Part shown: positions 61,701-64,000 of the stretch, one piece after another
Numbering within the stretch: the stretch's first letter is position 1
How the letters are laid out: every line of letters starts with the position of its first letter
From: DSVZ01 sp964568145
GTDB taxonomy: Bacteria > Verrucomicrobiota > Verrucomicrobiia > Limisphaerales > J093
Assembly: GCA_964568145.1 (NCBI GenBank)
Contig: CAZMOZ010000004.1
Span: forward strand, 62,001-126,000
Direction: 5' to 3'
DNA: 64,000 bases
The notes under the pieces: model-generated
What the model was told of the DNA's origin: nothing
What the model saw: only the letters and a program-made list of their open reading frames with translations
Databases searched by the model: none
Translations under genes and position numbers: made by a program

Positions 61701-64000
61701 CCGGGTCCATTACAGCGCTCTCTTCTTCGACATCTTCGATGGCGAATGCACCCACGAGTTCCCCGTGACCGTGCTGCCGGCCACCGCCGGCCTGAGCCGT
61801 TCCGTCCGGCTTCATGGCGCGGATCAACCCGAGGAAAACCAGCCGGCGCCCGGCCGGCACCTGTTCGCCCGCGTCAATCTCGCCAACGGCACCATCACCC
61901 GCGGCTTCACCGCCGCCAACGGCGTGGCGCATCCAGTGCCCGTGCGCCTGCCCGCCGACACGCTTTTCCGCCAGCACTTGCTGCACGCGGAGAATTTCAT
62001 GATCGCGACCGCGGAGTTCCGCACCCCGGCCGAGGGGCGGGCCTTTGAGTTTCCGGAATTTGTCTTTCAGCCTGACCCCGGGCCGGACGGGGATGGAGAC
62101 GGCCTCACCGACTTCGCGGAATCCATCGCCGGCTCCGACCCGGCCAAGGCCGACACGGACGGCGACGGCGTGACGGACGCGGCGGAAGTGCGCGCGGGCA
62201 CCTCGCCGACGGGGGCTGATTCCACCGGGCCGGCACTGCTGGCGGGCGCTGCCACCGGCGGTTACGCGTGGGACGTCTGCCTCGACGGCCAGCGCGCCTT
62301 GGTGGCGGCCGGTGATGCGGGCCTGGCGGTCTTCAACGTGTTGAATCCGGCGCGTCCGGTGTTGATCGGTCGCGCGGACACGCCGGGCGACGCGCGCGCC
62401 GTGGCCTGCGCGGGCGACGTGGCCGCCGTCGCCGATGGTGCGGCCGGCCTGGCGCTCGTGGACCTCACGGCGGTGCCCAGTCTTGTCGTGAACCGCCAAC
62501 TTCCGCTCGGCGCGCCGGTCAACGCCGTCGCCGCCCAGGGCGGTCTGGTCTTCGCCGGTTTGGACACGGGCGCGGTGGTGATGCTCGACGCGGCGTCCGG
62601 CGCGGAGTTGCGTCGCCGCGAGGTCGGCGGCGGGATCGAGGATCTCATGGTCCGCGACCGCTGGGTCCATGCCCTGTCCGTGCAGCAGGGCGAACTCAAG
62701 CTGTACACCTTGGAAGTCACCGGCGGGAACCTAGAGACGCGCCAGGAATTGACGCTGACGGGCAGCCGCGGCGCGGGCGGGAGAAGGCTCCGGCTGTTGG
62801 CCGGCGCGGACAGGTTGTTCGTCGTGTTCACCCAGGGGTACCATGTGCTGCGCCAGGATGATCCGCAGAACCCCGCCCGGCTCGGCACGGCCATAACCAC
62901 CCAGGCGGGCTGGCGGCATTTCGGCCTAACCGCCGGTGGCTTGTTGGTAGCGGCGGCGGACCCCAATAGCACCGACGACGGCGCGCATGACGTGCAGTTG
63001 CATCGCCTGGCCGCGGACGGCATCAGCCCCGTCTTCGATCTGCAACTGCCCACGCCCGGCAGCGCCGAAGCCGTGAGCCTGCGCGACGAACTGGCGTACG
63101 TGGCCGACGGCCCGGCCGGCCTGCAGGTGCTGCGCTTCCAGGATGCGGACCGCGCCGGGCGCGCGCCTACGGTGGAAGTGCGCGCCTCCGTGCCCGGCCC
63201 GCGCGTGCAGGCCAACGAGCGGGTCACCTTCACCGCCGTGGCCACCGACGACGTGGCCGTGGCGCGCGTGGATTTCGAGTTGGACGGCGTCCCAGTGGCC
63301 TCCGACTCCAGCTTCCCCTTCGAACTGGTCCTGGCTGCCCCGCAACGGTCGCTTGATCGTGAAACCCTGCGGGTCCGCGCGCGTGCCACCGACACCGGTG
63401 GCAACGTGGGCGTCAGCCCGGAGCTGGTGCTGCAACTGGCCGATGACGCCACCGCGCCGGTCGTCACCGGAACTTCGCCGGAATCCGGATCGGAGATCGC
63501 GACGGCGCTGGTGGACACGCTGGTGGTGAGTTTCAGCGAAGTCATCGAACCCTCGAGCCTCACGCCGGCGAACTTTCTCCTGACCTACGCCGGGCCGGAC
63601 AACCAGTTCGGCACGGCGGACGACGCCCCGGTGGCCGGCGGCGTGGTCGAGCACCGGGCGGCGGAGGCCACCGCGCGGCTGCGCTTTGCCGCGCCGCTCA
63701 ACACCGGCCGGTACCGCGCCCAGGTGGGGCCGGGGATCGCCGATCCCGCCGGCAACATCAACCCGACCGTCCATGAATGGGGATTCCGCCTGATCGGGCC
63801 GAAGGTGATCAGCAGCGTCCCGCGCAGCTACGGCAGTTCCGCCGGGTACGAGACCCGCGTGCGCTTCAGCCGCGCGATGAACGCCGCCTCGGTGGCGGCG
63901 GCGTGGAAGATCCTCGGCCTCGGCCCGGACGGCTCGCCCAACACGGCCGACGACGAGATCATGCCCGGCGAAGTCACGCTGGAGGCCGGCGGCACCGTGG
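58765..64000 (+). CDS. Giant multidomain secreted protein, 3' truncated
   Basis: The frame is open from ATG 58765 to the window edge (at least 1,745 codons). A hydrophobic signal segment (FIPWAFPASFLFLACVANPA) is followed by calcium-binding thrombospondin-3-like loops (DSDGDGLPD, DFDGDGVSN), a Big_5/SbsA-like Ig domain (SPLNGDDGVAVTRETVLRFS), a carboxypeptidase-regulatory-like domain (KGATITVDGMEETLRAVTDA), about five PKD/Ig-like units with cysteine (CEISVTGPN, CEIMVLDD), a second DTDGDGVTD loop, LVIVD-type repeats (GQRALVAAGDAGLAVFNVL) and further Big_5 units at the right edge (YGSSAGYETRVRFSRAMNA). No enzyme motif. Likely a surface adhesin/scaffold; the C-terminus and any sorting signal lie beyond the window. 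Confidence 0.75.
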   Translation, partial: MILSNASTVARLFIPWAFPASFLFLACVANPAGFRLERVALIPDDRLEISFAAEPDSYYRLLRGAAVTSIREVVGIGFQGPLATPAAGEAGFVRVQRVLRSDSFDSDGDGLPDVFELERPVFNPLLAADAGRDFDGDGVSNRDEFLRGTDPLQAEPRLTTLTSSPLNGDDGVAVTRETVLRFSRPLAADTLLDHSRFFAEAAGRKVLSRFELSPDRRKATLFYLEPLPGATRIRVSFDASAIKDSDGKLVDADGDGAEGGVAWIEFDTLNNQPVPGTAVIGRVFASELVAGPDTGTNAINRPLKGATITVDGMEETLRAVTDAEGNFKLTNAPAGRFFVHVDGRTAEGSQWPDGDYYPFVGKAWEAVAGRQDNLAGGTGEIYLPLIEAGSLKAVSALGPTYVAFPPAVVAANPALAGVALMVPANALADDNGTRGGRVGIAPVPPDRLPEALPDGLKFPLVITVQTDGPRNFAEPVPVCFPNLPDPATGRALPPGAKSALWSFDHDKGYWEIAGPMTVSADGRLVCSDPGTGITQPGWHGTLPGTSGSGGRSTEPRRCAVAVLGPNSTYTNRWASFTTTTASQGGVWSWSAPGGEPSSGMGESFQVRYQREGTYRISVRYTTPNGRTQCQAEHSLRVTHLPCEISVTGPNRTPLDLWTRYRAEGTPTGGKYQWTVEGRGLVQAVGGGDATGPEIEASWSDLGDFKLAVEYTAKPGTADEQKCRAEKLVTVSNALRILDNEGREVGPATFLELDDQAFWHGNLSEGEGDYQWTAGADVQIEGPTDQVAGLTFTRPGVRTVTVTYTPYQAGERPQTRSVTVRVRDVCEIMVLDDIRQDLPPNTPILFEAQTQPASGGTVRWRAPGGSPSTGTGRRFTTEYATKGPKRIDVSFTNPNGDLCESAADLHIGPIDCRLTVLGPSSLSVVDGFVYEAKGNGSAAETYSATLVETGESLGSGAPGAGNAFKFLFAPALLRPGPYTIRVHYSALFFDIFDGECTHEFPVTVLPATAGLSRSVRLHGADQPEENQPAPGRHLFARVNLANGTITRGFTAANGVAHPVPVRLPADTLFRQHLLHAENFMIATAEFRTPAEGRAFEFPEFVFQPDPGPDGDGDGLTDFAESIAGSDPAKADTDGDGVTDAAEVRAGTSPTGADSTGPALLAGAATGGYAWDVCLDGQRALVAAGDAGLAVFNVLNPARPVLIGRADTPGDARAVACAGDVAAVADGAAGLALVDLTAVPSLVVNRQLPLGAPVNAVAAQGGLVFAGLDTGAVVMLDAASGAELRRREVGGGIEDLMVRDRWVHALSVQQGELKLYTLEVTGGNLETRQELTLTGSRGAGGRRLRLLAGADRLFVVFTQGYHVLRQDDPQNPARLGTAITTQAGWRHFGLTAGGLLVAAADPNSTDDGAHDVQLHRLAADGISPVFDLQLPTPGSAEAVSLRDELAYVADGPAGLQVLRFQDADRAGRAPTVEVRASVPGPRVQANERVTFTAVATDDVAVARVDFELDGVPVASDSSFPFELVLAAPQRSLDRETLRVRARATDTGGNVGVSPELVLQLADDATAPVVTGTSPESGSEIATALVDTLVVSFSEVIEPSSLTPANFLLTYAGPDNQFGTADDAPVAGGVVEHRAAEATARLRFAAPLNTGRYRAQVGPGIADPAGNINPTVHEWGFRLIGPKVISSVPRSYGSSAGYETRVRFSRAMNAASVAAAWKILGLGPDGSPNTADDEIMPGEVTLEAGGTV

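Overview
The window reads as a GC-rich chromosomal segment of a Verrucomicrobiota bacterium, probably near Limisphaerales/Pedosphaera-type lineages. This is inferred from gene content, not a marker-gene placement. The clues are an exosortase with an EpsI-like partner, a DUF4838 protein, CRTAC1/ASPIC-UnbV and PA14-like secreted giants, several very large exported proteins, and a large load of short intergenic repeats. I recognised no rRNA, tRNA, CRISPR array, prophage or complete transposase gene.

Layout. 0-7.6 kb: envelope/exopolysaccharide-type genes (truncated DegT aminotransferase, CapD/WbpM-like dehydratase, EpsI-like protein, exosortase, DUF4838 protein). 7.8-10.8 kb: tetrapyrrole operon (HemX/CcsA-like protein, hemA, hemC). 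11-20.3 kb: a small membrane protein and two giant secreted proteins. 20.3-22.4 kb (minus): PocR-AraC regulator and radical SAM enzyme. 22.9-27.4 kb: DUF481 barrel, two tandem thymidylate-kinase-like proteins, ROK kinase and Ppx/GppA. 27.5-31.5 kb (minus): leuA with its leader region, M16 peptidase, LOG protein. 31.7-36.4 kb: ribD, ribE, canonical tmk and a cytidylate-kinase-like gene, opposed by a DUF4160/DUF2442 pair and rpoZ-smpB. 36.4-40.0 kb (minus): TauE/SafE permease, then infA followed by TonB-like, ExbB and ExbD genes. 40.5-50.3 kb: secreted protein with a pseudopilin-like tail, panC, nadB, AsmA-like giant, M20 peptidase. 50.6-64 kb: nitroreductase, small sigma factor, and an exoprotein block (NHL-type propeller, two subtilases, a giant multidomain protein running off the end).

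The most informative non-coding signal is upstream of leuA. A promoter is followed directly by a 23-codon leucine-rich leader ORF, a perfect 13-bp terminator hairpin and a competing antiterminator pairing, which together form a textbook-like leucine attenuator. At seven sites a promoter-like element (one with only a -10) ends 7-10 bases before a start codon, which suggests leaderless or near-leaderless transcription.

Intergenic spaces hold at least five families of short repeats. Family A is a 65-bp palindrome (3 copies). Family B is a 140-310 bp element bounded by a 12-bp inverted GGGYGCATYTCR end (several copies). Family C is a double hairpin (3 copies). Family D is low-complexity runs, two of which have entered reading frames of conserved enzymes in frame. 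Family E is AT-rich palindromes (2 copies). No mobilising enzyme for them is encoded here.
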